A stretch of DNA of 33,482 nt from Hyphomicrobiales bacterium (GCA_003963125.1 RXJK01000194.1:2292-35773); one strand, 5' to 3'. Counted from the stretch's first letter, positions 8,179 through 18,143 are shown. Numbers and translations: made by a program. Notes: generated from the letters alone by a model not told the origin.

Positions 8179-8904
8179 GTGGGGGCAAGGTCGGGGGCGA
8201 AGGCGCAGCTCGTCGTGGACGTGACGGCACAGTGCATGCGGCTCGGCGAAGCGACCTTCGTCGCGGATGCCTGCGGCGTGCTGTTCTGGCCCGCGCAGTC
8301 CGCGCTGCTCGTTGCAGACCTGCACCTGGAAAAGGGTGCGCACTTTGCCGGCCGCGGCCTGTTTCTGCCGCCCTATGATACGCGCGAGACCCTTCGCCGC
8401 CTGCAGGATGCGATCGCGCGCTACCAGCCGGCGCGTGTCATTGCGCTGGGCGACAGCTTCCATTCGGCGCGGTGTGCAGCGGACATCGCGGACGCGGATC
8501 TCGAGACCATTCACGGCCTGCAGCGCGGGCGCGAGTGGATCTGGATCGCCGGCAATCACGATCCGGAGATTTCGGCGCGTGTCGGCGGAGATGTCGCGAG
8601 CGAACTCCTCATCGACGGGATGACGTTGCGGCATGCTCCGCACGCGCCGCACGAGGGGTGCGAGATTGCGGGCCACCTGCATCCGGTCGCGCGGCTCGCA
8701 GGCCGCGGCATCTCATTGCGGCGGCGCTGCTTCATCAGCGATGGACGGCGGATCGTGCTGCCGGCGTTCGGCGCCTTCACGGGCGGCCTGAACGTGCTCG
8801 ATCGCGCGTTCGCTGAGGTGCTGGGCGGCGACCAGATTTCCGTCCTGATGCTCGGTGAAAGCGGGCTTTATCCCGTGCCGCCGCGCAATCTGCTGCCGGA
8901 CTGA
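8179..8904 (+). CDS. pdeM: Ligase-associated DNA damage response endonuclease PdeM
   Basis: The protein has 241 residues from GTG 8179, with GGGGAG just upstream. It has the calcineurin-like metallophosphoesterase motifs in order: D47-L-H49, G91-D92, GNHD (125-128) and GHLHP (165-169), which form the dinuclear metal site. Together with the preceding Lhr-type helicase this matches PdeM of the ligase-associated repair cassette. The ligase and exonuclease genes that usually complete the cassette are not adjacent: the next gene is a small secreted protein on the other strand. It is likely an operon with the helicase because the gap is short. Confidence 0.92.
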   Translation: MGARSGAKAQLVVDVTAQCMRLGEATFVADACGVLFWPAQSALLVADLHLEKGAHFAGRGLFLPPYDTRETLRRLQDAIARYQPARVIALGDSFHSARCAADIADADLETIHGLQRGREWIWIAGNHDPEISARVGGDVASELLIDGMTLRHAPHAPHEGCEIAGHLHPVARLAGRGISLRRRCFISDGRRIVLPAFGAFTGGLNVLDRAFAEVLGGDQISVLMLGESGLYPVPPRNLLPD

Positions 8905-8960
8905 CAACGGCCCGCTCTGCCCTGGCCGGACACAGCAGGCCTGATGTCAGAGGCGCACGG

Positions 8961-9308
8961 TTACCAGCGGCGCCACCAGGCTACCTGGCCATCGTGGCTC
9001 TCACGATAGATGTCGCGGCTGGCGCGATTGAGCGCGCGATTGATGTCGTACTGCTCCTGCCGGCTGATGTGCCCGTCACGCAGCGCGTTGCGCTCCATCT
9101 CAGCGATCCGGCGCTGCTCGGCCTGCAGGCGCCACTTCTCCAGCAGCGTGAGATTGCCGTAGTGACGGTTCTCGCGGATGCGGGCCGCCTCCTCGGCGCG
9201 GCGGGCGTCGATCTGGGCCTTGCGATAGTCGGTCGGGTAGTCATAGGCGCTGGCGACAGTGGTCGTGGCAGCGAGGAGGGCAGCGGCAATTAGAAAGGGG
9301 GCTTTCAT
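8961..9308 (-). CDS. Small secreted hypothetical protein
   Basis: The 115-residue product starts at ATG 9308. Residues 1-21 are a signal peptide (MKAPFLIAAALLA, cleavage after ASA). The mature chain is highly charged and helical, rich in Arg, Glu and Gln, with many Tyr and Trp residues (ending WWRRW). It contains no Cys. A short stretch, DGHISRQEQYD, faintly recalls an EF-hand loop but the ligand spacing is not convincing. The frame continues upstream to 11042 only as an antisense artefact. Function is unknown; a periplasmic location is likely. Confidence 0.75.
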   Translation of the reverse strand: MKAPFLIAAALLAATTTVASAYDYPTDYRKAQIDARRAEEAARIRENRHYGNLTLLEKWRLQAEQRRIAEMERNALRDGHISRQEQYDINRALNRASRDIYRESHDGQVAWWRRW

Positions 9309-9453
9309 GGCACGTCTCTTGGCCAATGGGCGGGTTGCCGGAGCACGATTGCCCGGCTTCGAGATCAGCCTACGCAAGCTGCGCTGAATTGCCTCTGAAC
9401 CCGCCGTTGGCCGGCATTCATCGAGAAAATCCCGCGTTGCCGCGGGGCAGCTC

Positions 9454-9468
9454 TTAGAAGCATTCCAA
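9454..9468. promoter_or_regulatory. Possible Irr box (iron control element)
   Basis: TTAGAA-GCA-TTCCAA is a near-perfect inverted repeat (one mismatch from TTAGAA-N3-TTCTAA). As I recall it, the iron control element bound by Irr in Hyphomicrobiales has a TTTAGAA-N-TTCTAAA layout. The site lies about 110 bp upstream of an Fe(III)-binding protein gene and 26 bp before a TTGACA hexamer. Both the sequence match and the target gene fit iron control, but the match is to a remembered consensus. Confidence 0.45.
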
Positions 9469-9494
9469 TCTCCGTCCCGGAGACGATTTGAAAC

Positions 9495-9523
9495 TTGACA
9501 ATAAAGATCATGTTTCATTTTCT
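9495..9523 (+). promoter_or_regulatory. Possible sigma-70 promoter of the iron-binding protein gene
   Basis: A perfect -35 hexamer TTGACA (9495-9500) is followed 17 bases later by a weak -10 candidate (TTTTCT). It lies 80-odd bases before the gene start and just downstream of the possible Irr box. The poor -10 would suit a promoter that needs an activator. Confidence 0.3.
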
Positions 9524-9581
9524 GGGCCCCGATGTGCCCCGACGGCGCAAACGGATGATCAGGCGGAGCCATAGGACGTCG

Positions 9582-10634
9582 ATGACAGCGATCTTCTCGA
9601 GAACCAGCGCAGCAGCTTTCGTCGTCAGCGCCGCGGCTGCGGTGTTTGCGAGCCTGCCCGCGCAGGCGCAAGGCGAGGTCAACGTCTACTCCTATCGCGA
9701 GCCGCAACTCATCGACCCGATGTTCAAGGCCTTCACGCAGAAGACCGGGGTGAAGGTCAACGTCGTGTACGCCTCCGCCGGCCTCAACGAGCGTCTCGCC
9801 GCTGAAGGGGTGAACAGCCCTGCGGATCTGCTGTTCACGGTCGACGCGGGCCGCCTGTCGGAAGCCAAGGACGCCGGCGTGACGCAGGCGGTGGACGACG
9901 CCGTGATCAAGGGCAACGTGCCGGCACCCTATCGCGACGCGCAGGACCACTGGTTCGCCATCACCATGCGCGGGCGCATCGTCTATGCGTCGAAGGAGCG
10001 CGTGAAGGAAGACGCGATCACCTACGAGGATCTCGCCGACCCGAAGTGGAAGGGCCGCATCTGCGTGCGCTCGGGCCAGCACGTCTACAACACGTCGCTG
10101 ATCGCCACGATGATCGCCAACAAGGGCGCGGACTTTACCGAGAAATGGCTCAAGGGCCTGAAGGACAACCTCGCGCAGAAGCCAGCCGGCGGCGACCGCG
10201 AGCAGGCGCGCGACATCGCCTCCGGCAAGTGCGACATCGCGCTCGGCAACACCTACTACATGGCCCTGATGCAGACGAACGAGAAGAACCCCGAGCAGAA
10301 GCAGTGGGCTGCCGCCATCAAGCCGCTGTTCCCCAACGCCCAGGATCGCGGCACGCACGTCAACATCGCCGGCATGGCGATGGCCAAGCACGCGCCGAAC
10401 AAGGCCAATGCCCTGAAGCTGATGCAGTTCATGTCGTCGGACGAGGCGCAGAAGATCTACGCCACGGCGAACAACGAGTACCCCGTGAATCCGAAGGTCG
10501 AGCCGTCGGACATCGTGAAGAGCTGGGGTCCGCTGAAGCCCGACCCGCTGCCGCTCGAAAACATCGCCAAGTACCGCAAGCAGGCTTCCGAGCTGGTCGA
10601 CAAGGTCAACTTCGACGCCGGTCCGAACTCCTGA
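9582..10634 (+). CDS. Fe(3+) ABC transporter substrate-binding protein
   Basis: From ATG 9582 (AGGA upstream) the product has 350 residues with a clean signal peptide of about 29 residues ending AQA; longer starts at 9555 or TTG 9495 would spoil it. The mature N-terminus EVNVYSYREPQLIDPMF and the whole layout match periplasmic Fe(III)-binding proteins of the FbpA/FutA type. A Tyr-Tyr pair at residues 225-226, in GNTYYM, fits the two iron-ligating tyrosines of this family. It should deliver ferric iron to an inner-membrane permease, but no permease or ATPase gene lies next to it. A possible Irr box upstream suggests iron control. A strong terminator follows. Confidence 0.92.
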   Translation: MTAIFSRTSAAAFVVSAAAAVFASLPAQAQGEVNVYSYREPQLIDPMFKAFTQKTGVKVNVVYASAGLNERLAAEGVNSPADLLFTVDAGRLSEAKDAGVTQAVDDAVIKGNVPAPYRDAQDHWFAITMRGRIVYASKERVKEDAITYEDLADPKWKGRICVRSGQHVYNTSLIATMIANKGADFTEKWLKGLKDNLAQKPAGGDREQARDIASGKCDIALGNTYYMALMQTNEKNPEQKQWAAAIKPLFPNAQDRGTHVNIAGMAMAKHAPNKANALKLMQFMSSDEAQKIYATANNEYPVNPKVEPSDIVKSWGPLKPDPLPLENIAKYRKQASELVDKVNFDAGPNS

Positions 10635-10669
10635 GCGGGATCTGGGGCGTTTCGAACAGCTTTCAGTCT

Positions 10670-10715
10670 GCGAGGGGCCGTCCTGCGTTTGGCAGTGCGG
10701 CCCTCGCTTTTGTTT
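10670..10715 (+). terminator. Rho-independent terminator after the iron-binding protein gene
   Basis: GCGAGGGGCCG (10670-10680) pairs with CGGCCCTCGC (10698-10707) with one bulged G, and the loop itself can extend the stem through CTGC/GCAG. The run TTTTGTTT follows directly. It lies about 35 bases after the stop codon. Confidence 0.85.
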
Positions 10716-10845
10716 GAGCCGCGACATCAAGGCTTTGGCGCAGGCGCCCGTGGCTTCCGGTCGCGCCCTTGTTGGCCCTGCCTTGGGGTGATAAGAGGGC
10801 CGCTCGCCAAAGCTGGCACGACACCCTCTCAACGAGACCACCGCC

Positions 10846-12150
10846 ATGTCCACAGCAGCCGGGCGCTCGGGCGCGACCAAGCAGGACCTGTTCACGAAGC
10901 CGCTCGCCGCGGCCGACCCGCTCGTCGCCGACATCGTGGGTCGTGAACTCGAACGGCAGCGGCACGAGATAGAGTTGATCGCGTCGGAGAACTTCGTCTC
11001 GCGCGCGGTTCTCGAGGCCGTGGGCACGGTGCTGACGAACAAGTACGCGGAAGGCTATCCAGGCCACCGCTATTACGGCGGCTGCCACGTCGTCGACGAG
11101 GTCGAGACGCTCGCCATCGAGCGCGCCAAGGAGCTGTTCGGCTGCGGTTTCGCAAACGTGCAGCCGCACTCGGGCAGCACGGCGAACCAGGCCGTGTTTC
11201 TCGCGCTGATGAAGCCCGGCGACACGTTCATGGGCCTCAGCCTCGACACGGGCGGGCACCTCACGCACGGTTCGTCCGTCAACCTGTCGGGCAAGTGGTT
11301 CAAGGTGGTGCCCTACAAGGTGCGCCGGCAGGATCACCGCATCGACATGGACGAAGTGCGCGATCTTGCGCGCGAGCACCGGCCGAAGGTGATCGTCGCT
11401 GGTGGCAGCGCCTATCCCCGTACGATCGATTTCGCCGCGTTCCGCGCCATCGCGGACGAGGTCGGCGCGTTCCTGATGGTGGACATGGCGCACTTCGCGG
11501 GGCTCGTCGCCGGCGGGGCGCACCCCTCGCCCTTCCCCCACGCGCACGTCGCCACGACGACCACGCACAAGACGCTGCGCGGCCCGCGCGGCGCGCTGAT
11601 CCTGACGAACGACGCCGCGCTCGCCAAGAAGATCAACTCGGCCGTCTTCCCCGGCATGCAAGGCGGCCCGCTGATGCACGTGATCGCCGGCAAGGCGGTG
11701 GCCTTCGGCGAGGCGCTGCGCCCCGAATTCAAGACGTATGCGCGCAACGTGGTCGAGAATGCCAAGGCGATGGGCGAGGTGCTGCTGTCGGGCGGCTACG
11801 ATCTCGTCTCGGGCGGCACCGATACGCACCTGAGCCTCGTCGACCTGCGGCCCAAGAAGATCACGGGAAACATCGCGGAGAAGGCGCTGGGCCGTGCTCA
11901 CATCACGGTGAACAAGAACGCCATTCCGTTCGATCCGGAGAAGCCGCAGGTGACCTCGGGTGTGCGCATCGGCTCGCCGGCCGGCACCTCGCGTGGCTTC
12001 GGCGTGGCGGAATTCCAGGCCATTGGCCGGCTCTTCGTCGAGGTCCTCGATGGGCTCGCCAAGACCGGCGAGGCCGGCAACGGCGCCGTCGAGGCCCGTG
12101 TCAAGGGCGAGGTCGAGGCGCTCTGCCGGCGCTTCCCCCTTTACGCCTGA
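10846..12150 (+). CDS. glyA: Serine hydroxymethyltransferase
   Basis: This 434-residue PLP enzyme interconverts serine plus tetrahydrofolate with glycine plus 5,10-methylene-tetrahydrofolate in the cytoplasm and is the main source of one-carbon units. Seen in the sequence: [10 protein letters not shown] near residue 43, the substrate/PLP loop [22 protein letters not shown], and the PLP lysine K242 in [13 protein letters not shown]. It has a slightly longer N-terminus than the E. coli enzyme. The start is ATG 10846 with only a weak ribosome site. It heads the common alphaproteobacterial order glyA-nrdR-ribD. Confidence 0.98.
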   Translation: MSTAAGRSGATKQDLFTKPLAAADPLVADIVGRELERQRHEIELIASENFVSRAVLEAVGTVLTNKYAEGYPGHRYYGGCHVVDEVETLAIERAKELFGCGFANVQPHSGSTANQAVFLALMKPGDTFMGLSLDTGGHLTHGSSVNLSGKWFKVVPYKVRRQDHRIDMDEVRDLAREHRPKVIVAGGSAYPRTIDFAAFRAIADEVGAFLMVDMAHFAGLVAGGAHPSPFPHAHVATTTTHKTLRGPRGALILTNDAALAKKINSAVFPGMQGGPLMHVIAGKAVAFGEALRPEFKTYARNVVENAKAMGEVLLSGGYDLVSGGTDTHLSLVDLRPKKITGNIAEKALGRAHITVNKNAIPFDPEKPQVTSGVRIGSPAGTSRGFGVAEFQAIGRLFVEVLDGLAKTGEAGNGAVEARVKGEVEALCRRFPLYA

Positions 12151-12237
12151 GCCCCGGCCAAGTAGGCAGGCATTGAACGCGGCGGCGGCGCCTCAAGCGC
12201 CGGCCCTGCGCGGTCCCATGCACGAAGGCCAGACCCC

Positions 12238-12768
12238 ATGCGTTGTCCCTACTGCGGCGGCGAGAACACCCAGGTCAAGGACAGCCGCCCCACGGAGGAA
12301 AACCAGGCGATCCGGCGGCGGCGCAACTGCGAGGACTGCGGCGGCCGTTTCACGACCTTCGAGCGGGTGCAGCTACGCGAGATCGTTGTTCTGAAGCGCT
12401 CTGGGCGGCGGGTGCCGTTCGATCGCGAAAAGCTGTCGCGCTCCATCGAGGTTGCGCTGCGCAAGCGACCCATCCAGGAAGAGCGCATCGAGCGCATGGT
12501 GTCGGGCATCGTGCGGCAGCTCGAAAGCCAGGGCGAAAGCGAGATCCAGTCGTCGGCCATCGGCGAACTCGTGATGGAGGCGCTGAAGGGGCTCGATCCC
12601 GTGGCCTACGTGCGCTTCGCGTCGGTCTATCGCGATTTCCGCAACGCGGGCGACTTCCACGAGGTGCTGGGCGAGATCGCGCAGACCATTGCGAAAGATC
12701 TGCCGCGCTCCGAAACGCCTCCCTCCGCACCGGCTGCCGCGGACACCGCGAGCGGCAGAAAGCACTGA
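12238..12768 (+). CDS. nrdR: Transcriptional repressor NrdR
   Basis: NrdR is a zinc-ribbon and ATP-cone repressor that senses (d)ATP and shuts down ribonucleotide reductase genes. The 176-residue product has the zinc ribbon Cys residues C3, C6, C31 and C34, followed by the ATP-cone at about 46-136 ([16 protein letters not shown], then [20 protein letters not shown]). The C-terminal tail of about 35 residues is Ala/Pro-rich and variable. AAGG lies upstream of the ATG. It sits 87 bp after glyA and 7 bp before ribD, so these genes are probably co-transcribed. Confidence 0.97.
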   Translation: MRCPYCGGENTQVKDSRPTEENQAIRRRRNCEDCGGRFTTFERVQLREIVVLKRSGRRVPFDREKLSRSIEVALRKRPIQEERIERMVSGIVRQLESQGESEIQSSAIGELVMEALKGLDPVAYVRFASVYRDFRNAGDFHEVLGEIAQTIAKDLPRSETPPSAPAAADTASGRKH

Positions 12769-12775
12769 GCCTGGG

Positions 12776-13906
12776 ATGGACCTCCCGTCGCCATCGCTGC
12801 AGGGGCCGGAGGCCGACGTGCGCTACATGCGCATCGCGCTCGGGCTCGCCCGGCGCATGCTGGGCGCCACGGCGCCGAACCCTGCCGTGGGCGCCGTCAT
12901 CGTCGACGAGGCCACGGGGGAAGTGATCGCGCGGGGCTGGACGGAGGCGGGCGGTCGCCCGCATGCCGAAACGCAGGCCATCAAGCGGGCCGGCGCACGC
13001 GCGCGCGGCAAGACCATGTATGTCACGCTCGAACCCTGCTCGCACCACGGCAAGACGCCGCCGTGCGCAGACGCCATCGTCGCGGCGGGCCTCGCGCGCG
13101 TGGTCTGCGCGACGGATGATCCTGACATGCGCGTCTCGGGTCGGGGCATCGCGTTGTTGCATGCGGCCGGTATCGATATGACGCTCAGCGTGTGCGCCAG
13201 CGAGGGACGCTGGGTGGGCGCCGGCCACATCACGCGCGTGCAGGCGCGGCGGCCGCTCGTGACCTTGAAACTCGCGGTCAGCGCCGACGGACGCATCGCG
13301 CGCGGCAACGGTTCGCCGACGTGGGTGACGGGGCCCGACGCGCGCGCGCAGGCGCATCTGCTCCGCGCCCACGCCGACGCCATCCTCGTCGGGCGCCAGA
13401 CAGTGATCGACGACGACCCGGAGCTGACCTGCCGGCTGCCCGGCCTCGAGGCGCGCTCGCCACGCCGCTACGTGCTCGACAGCCAGCTTTCAATTCCGGC
13501 AGAGCGAAAGATCCTACGCGACGGGCCATCTGGCCCCGCGACGCTCTTTGCTGCCCGCGACGCCGTGCTGCCGGCGCACCTGAGCGAGGCGCAGGTGCGG
13601 CGCGTGGGGCGCGGCCCGGACGGCCGGCTGAGCCTGCGGCAGGTGCTGCGCGCGATAGCCGAGGAGGGCATGACGCGGCTACTGGTCGAAGGTGGTCCGG
13701 CGACGGCGCGCGCCTTCCTCGATGCCGGCTTCGTCGACGAGGTGGTGCTGTTTCGCGGCCGCGAGGCGCTGGGCACCGGTGGCATGCTGCCGCTCGGCAA
13801 CCGCGGCCTCGACGAGTTGACCGACGCCGGGCTGTGGCGGCAGGCTGAGGAGCGCAGCATTGGTGCGGATACGATGACGACCTATCGCGCGCGCCGCCAC
13901 GACTGA
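12776..13906 (+). CDS. ribD: Bifunctional riboflavin deaminase/reductase RibD
   Basis: RibD catalyses the deamination and side-chain reduction steps of riboflavin synthesis. From ATG 12776 the protein has 376 residues; the frame opens earlier (12689) but inside nrdR. The deaminase half shows the zinc site H63-A-E65, C88 and C97 (EPCSHHGKTPPC), and TAPNPAVGAVIV near 32-43. The reductase half begins near residue 157 (RPLVTLKLAVSADGRIA) and includes LLVEGGP. The ribE-type gene that often follows is absent: a thioesterase gene comes next. Confidence 0.95.
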   Translation: MDLPSPSLQGPEADVRYMRIALGLARRMLGATAPNPAVGAVIVDEATGEVIARGWTEAGGRPHAETQAIKRAGARARGKTMYVTLEPCSHHGKTPPCADAIVAAGLARVVCATDDPDMRVSGRGIALLHAAGIDMTLSVCASEGRWVGAGHITRVQARRPLVTLKLAVSADGRIARGNGSPTWVTGPDARAQAHLLRAHADAILVGRQTVIDDDPELTCRLPGLEARSPRRYVLDSQLSIPAERKILRDGPSGPATLFAARDAVLPAHLSEAQVRRVGRGPDGRLSLRQVLRAIAEEGMTRLLVEGGPATARAFLDAGFVDEVVLFRGREALGTGGMLPLGNRGLDELTDAGLWRQAEERSIGADTMTTYRARRHD

Positions 13907-13918
13907 CAGGACAACGCC

Positions 13919-14419
13919 ATGACGAGCCCGACGCAACCGGCCGATGCCTTCCGTTACTACCTGCGCGTTCGCTACCAGGAGTGCGATGCCCAGCACGTCG
14001 TCTTCAACGCACGCTACGGCGACTATGCGGACCTGTCGTGCTTCGAGTTCATGCGCGCCGCCCTGCCCAAGGCCTCGGACGCCTTCGACGGCTCGTTCGA
14101 GGTGCAGACGGTGAAGCAGGTCGTGGAATGGAAGGCGCCGGCGCGCTTCGACGACGTGCTGGAGTCCTCCATCTGGGTCAGCCGCTTCGGCACGACCTCG
14201 TTCGACCTGACGTGCAGCCTGAGGCGCGCGAGTGCCGGCGAGACCGAACCGACCGTCACCATCACGACGACCTACGTCCACGTCGACAACACGACCTGGA
14301 CCAAGAAGCCCATTCCGCCCAAGTACCGGGACGCGCTCGAAAACGGCGCCCGCGGCAAGGCCACAGATCACGCGGCCTACTTCGAGCGCACGGACAAGCC
14401 GGCTCAGCCCCGGGCGTGA
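13919..14419 (+). CDS. Acyl-CoA thioesterase, 4HBT hotdog family
   Basis: A 166-residue hotdog-fold protein of the YbgC/FadM type. RVRYQECDAQHVVFNARYGDY near residues 19-38 is the typical N-terminal signature, with an acidic residue near the position of the catalytic Asp (here E-C-D-A-Q-H-V-V-F-N). Members hydrolyse acyl-CoA or 4-hydroxybenzoyl-CoA thioesters in the cytoplasm; the substrate cannot be read from the sequence. It lies 12 bp after ribD with AGGA before the ATG and is probably the last gene of the glyA-nrdR-ribD transcript. It converges on a second hotdog gene 18 bp away. Confidence 0.85.
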   Translation: MTSPTQPADAFRYYLRVRYQECDAQHVVFNARYGDYADLSCFEFMRAALPKASDAFDGSFEVQTVKQVVEWKAPARFDDVLESSIWVSRFGTTSFDLTCSLRRASAGETEPTVTITTTYVHVDNTTWTKKPIPPKYRDALENGARGKATDHAAYFERTDKPAQPRA

Positions 14420-14437
14420 ACGAGCGCGATCGCGCCC

Positions 14438-14851
14438 TCAGATCTTAAACGACGCACTGGCGCGGGCAATGGTCTCGCCGTCGGCGGTGACGAGGGCATC
14501 CGCAAAGGCGAGCGACTTGCCGGCCTTGAGCACGCGCGGTGCTATCAGCATCCACTGGCCGAGCTTCGCGGCGCCGACGTAGTCGACGCTCAAGTTCACA
14601 GTCACGAGCCCGCGCGGGCGCTCGGCCATGACGGCGACGCAGCTCAGCCCCATGGCGTTATCGGCAAGCGCCGCGATCACGCCGCCGTGGAGGAAGCCGC
14701 GCGAATTGCAGTGCGCCTCGCCCACGACAAGGCCAATATGCACTGCATCGGGCATGCTGCGCGAGTAGAGCGGCTCCCATGGGTCCGTCACGCGGCTCTT
14801 GCGGAAGTGCGGCGCGAACCCTTCGGGGATCTTCGACTGCGCATCCGACAT
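14438..14851 (-). CDS. PaaI-type hotdog thioesterase
   Basis: The 137-residue product starts at ATG 14851, preceded by GGAGA. It has the PaaI/YdiI-type hotdog pattern: NSRGFLHGGVIAALADNAMG (about 49-68), where the HGG-x8-D stretch builds the active site, followed by VTVNLSVDYVGAAKLG. It probably hydrolyses an acyl-CoA, substrate unknown. It begins 26 bp after the lpd stop on the same strand and is likely co-transcribed at the end of the sucA-sucB-lpd cluster. Confidence 0.88.
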   Translation of the reverse strand: MSDAQSKIPEGFAPHFRKSRVTDPWEPLYSRSMPDAVHIGLVVGEAHCNSRGFLHGGVIAALADNAMGLSCVAVMAERPRGLVTVNLSVDYVGAAKLGQWMLIAPRVLKAGKSLAFADALVTADGETIARASASFKI

Positions 14852-14877
14852 GATGGTCTCCAACCGCGGTGGGCGGC

Positions 14878-16281
14878 TCACATATGGATGGCGCGCTTGT
14901 CGACCGAGAGGGCGGCTTCCTTGACGGCTTCCGTCATCGTCGGGTGGGCGTGGCAGGTGCGGGCGAGATCCTCCGCCGAGCCGCCGAACTCCATGACCAC
15001 GGCTGCTTCCGCGATCATCTCGCCGGCGCCCGCGCCGATGATGCAGACGCCGAGCACGCGGTCGGTCGTGGCATCCGCGATCACCTTGACGAAGCCGTCG
15101 GTGGTCTTGTTGACCTTGGCGCGGCCGTTCGCCGTGAAGGGGAACTTGCCGACCTTGTAGGCGATGCCCGCGGCCTTCAGCTCTTCCTCGGACTTGCCCA
15201 CGCACGCGACCTCCGGGAACGTGTAGATCACGTTCGGGATGACGTCGTAGTTCACGTGGCCGGCCTGGCCCGCGAGGATCTCGGCGACGGCCATGCCCTC
15301 GTCCTCGGCCTTGTGGGCGAGCATGGGCCCCGCGATCACGTCGCCGATGGCAAAGATGCCCGGCACGTTCGTCTGGTAGTGCGCGTCGACCTTGACGCGG
15401 CGGCGCTCGTCGAGGGCAACGCCCGATTGCTCGAGGCCGAGCCCGTTCGTGAAGGGCACTCGGCCGATGCACACGAGCACCACGTCCGCATCGAGCGTCT
15501 CGATGGCGCCGCCAGCCGACGGCTCGAGCGAGATCTGCAGAAGCTCGCCCGACTTCGTGACGCCTGTGACCTTGGTCGAGAGCTTGAAGGTCATGCCCTG
15601 CTTGCCGAGGATGCGCTGCAAGGACTTCGCGGTGTCGAGATCGATGCCCGGCACGATGCGATCAAGGAATTCGACGACCGTCACCTGCGCGCCGAGGCGG
15701 CGCCACACGGAGCCGAGTTCGAGGCCGATCACGCCGGCGCCGACCACCACGAGGTGCTTCGGCACAGCCGGCAGCGTCAGGGCGCCGGTGGAGGAGACGA
15801 CCTGCTTCTCGTCGATCTCGATGTTGGGCAGGCGGGCGATGTCGGAACCGGTGGCGATGACGATGTTCTTGGTCTCGAGGCGCTGCTTGTCGCCGTTGTC
15901 GAGGGCCACGCCGACCTTGCCGGGGCCGAGAATGGTGCCGGTGCCGTGGAAGGTGTCGACCTTGTTCTTTTTCAGGAGGAAGGCGACGCCGTCGACGTTG
16001 CCTTTCACGCCCTGGTCCTTGAAGGCCAGCATCTTCGGCAGGTCGAGCTTCGGTGCCACCTCGATCCCCATGTCCGCGAAGTGATGGCTCGCTTCCTCGA
16101 AGGCTTCGGAGGCGTGCAGCAACGCCTTGGAGGGGATGCAGCCGACGTTGAGGCAGGTGCCGCCGAACGTGGCGCGCTTCTCGACCACCGCGACCTTCAT
16201 GCCGAGTTGGGCGGCACGAATGGCGCACACGTAGCCGCCAGGGCCGGTGCCGATGACGATGAGATCGTAGGTATTGGACAT
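14878..16281 (-). CDS. lpdA: Dihydrolipoyl dehydrogenase (E3)
   Basis: A 467-residue flavoprotein that reoxidises the lipoyl groups of 2-oxoacid dehydrogenases with NAD+. It has the FAD motif GTGPGG (11-16), the redox disulfide C43/C48 in [13 protein letters not shown], a second nucleotide-binding motif [13 protein letters not shown], and the C-terminal HAHPTMTE that supplies the catalytic His-Glu. AGGGGCG precedes the ATG. It is separated from sucB only by a small P-loop gene (15 bp gap), so it is most likely the E3 of the 2-oxoglutarate complex encoded here. Confidence 0.97.
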   Translation of the reverse strand: MSNTYDLIVIGTGPGGYVCAIRAAQLGMKVAVVEKRATFGGTCLNVGCIPSKALLHASEAFEEASHHFADMGIEVAPKLDLPKMLAFKDQGVKGNVDGVAFLLKKNKVDTFHGTGTILGPGKVGVALDNGDKQRLETKNIVIATGSDIARLPNIEIDEKQVVSSTGALTLPAVPKHLVVVGAGVIGLELGSVWRRLGAQVTVVEFLDRIVPGIDLDTAKSLQRILGKQGMTFKLSTKVTGVTKSGELLQISLEPSAGGAIETLDADVVLVCIGRVPFTNGLGLEQSGVALDERRRVKVDAHYQTNVPGIFAIGDVIAGPMLAHKAEDEGMAVAEILAGQAGHVNYDVIPNVIYTFPEVACVGKSEEELKAAGIAYKVGKFPFTANGRAKVNKTTDGFVKVIADATTDRVLGVCIIGAGAGEMIAEAAVVMEFGGSAEDLARTCHAHPTMTEAVKEAALSVDKRAIHM

Positions 16282-16296
16282 GACGCCCCTGTTCGC

Positions 16297-16800
16297 TCAA
16301 AAATATCGGGATAGGTGTGCGGCACAGTCCGCGACGGAGCGCGCGGACGTATCGAGGATCTCGTGACCGCCCTGAAGGGCTTCGGTCCTCAGATACTTGG
16401 CCCAGTTGATCATTTGCGGATTGGCCAGCTCCGGCTGGTGCCTCTCATCGTTGAGACGGCGCAAGCGTTCTTCGTCGCTGCAGTCGACCAGAATGATGCG
16501 CGGTTCGGAGATTGCTGCGGCTGCCAGCGCCTCCTCGATGAACGCAATCCGCATCTGGCCCTCGAACAGCACGCCTTCGCCCTGCTCGGCGGCGGGAGCG
16601 AGCCGATGCAGCCACTCCTTGGTCTTCACGCGCTGCCAGTTCTCGATCGAACCCTGCTGCGCCGACATTTCCTCGAACGAGGGGATGTCGATCGAGTCGA
16701 AGAAATGCACATCGACACTCTCGCCCACGCGCTGGCTCACAGCCTTTGCCAACGTGGTCTTGCCCGAGCCCGACGCTCCCGTGAGAATGACGAGCGGCAA
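16297..16800 (-). CDS. Small P-loop NTPase, kinase-like
   Basis: The 167-residue protein starts at TTG 16800; an in-frame stop just upstream rules out a longer form. Residues 8-15 are a Walker A loop GASGSGKT. A DE/DxD-like acidic patch (FFDSIDIPSFEE) near 33-44, an ILVDCSDEERLRRL segment near 125-138 and the short length resemble small nucleoside/shikimate-kinase-like P-loop proteins. The substrate is unknown. The gene sits 6 bp after the sucB stop, with GGAG inside the end of sucB, and 15 bp before lpd, so translation is probably coupled to sucB. Such a gene is not a usual part of this operon. Confidence 0.75.
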   Translation of the reverse strand: MPLVILTGASGSGKTTLAKAVSQRVGESVDVHFFDSIDIPSFEEMSAQQGSIENWQRVKTKEWLHRLAPAAEQGEGVLFEGQMRIAFIEEALAAAAISEPRIILVDCSDEERLRRLNDERHQPELANPQMINWAKYLRTEALQGGHEILDTSARSVADCAAHLSRYF

Positions 16801-16806
16801 ACGAAA

Positions 16807-18075
<1,269 letters not shown>

Positions 18076-18123
18076 CGTCCGTTCCGTTGTTCCGCCACCG
18101 GCCGCTGCCGGTCGTCAAAGCTG

Positions 18124-18143
18124 GCCCGTGCGGAGGCACGGGC
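18124..18143 (-). other. Intercistronic hairpin between sucA and sucB
   Basis: A perfect inverted repeat: GCCCGTGC (18124-18131), a 4-base loop, GCACGGGC (18136-18143). No T-run follows on the minus strand, so it is unlikely to be a strong terminator. It may stabilise or process the sucA-sucB message, adjusting the E1:E2 ratio; that role is inference. Confidence 0.45.

Noticed and set aside
14869-16314. Plus-strand 481-residue open frame
   Set aside because: Antisense shadow of lpd, which carries unmistakable FAD and disulfide motifs.
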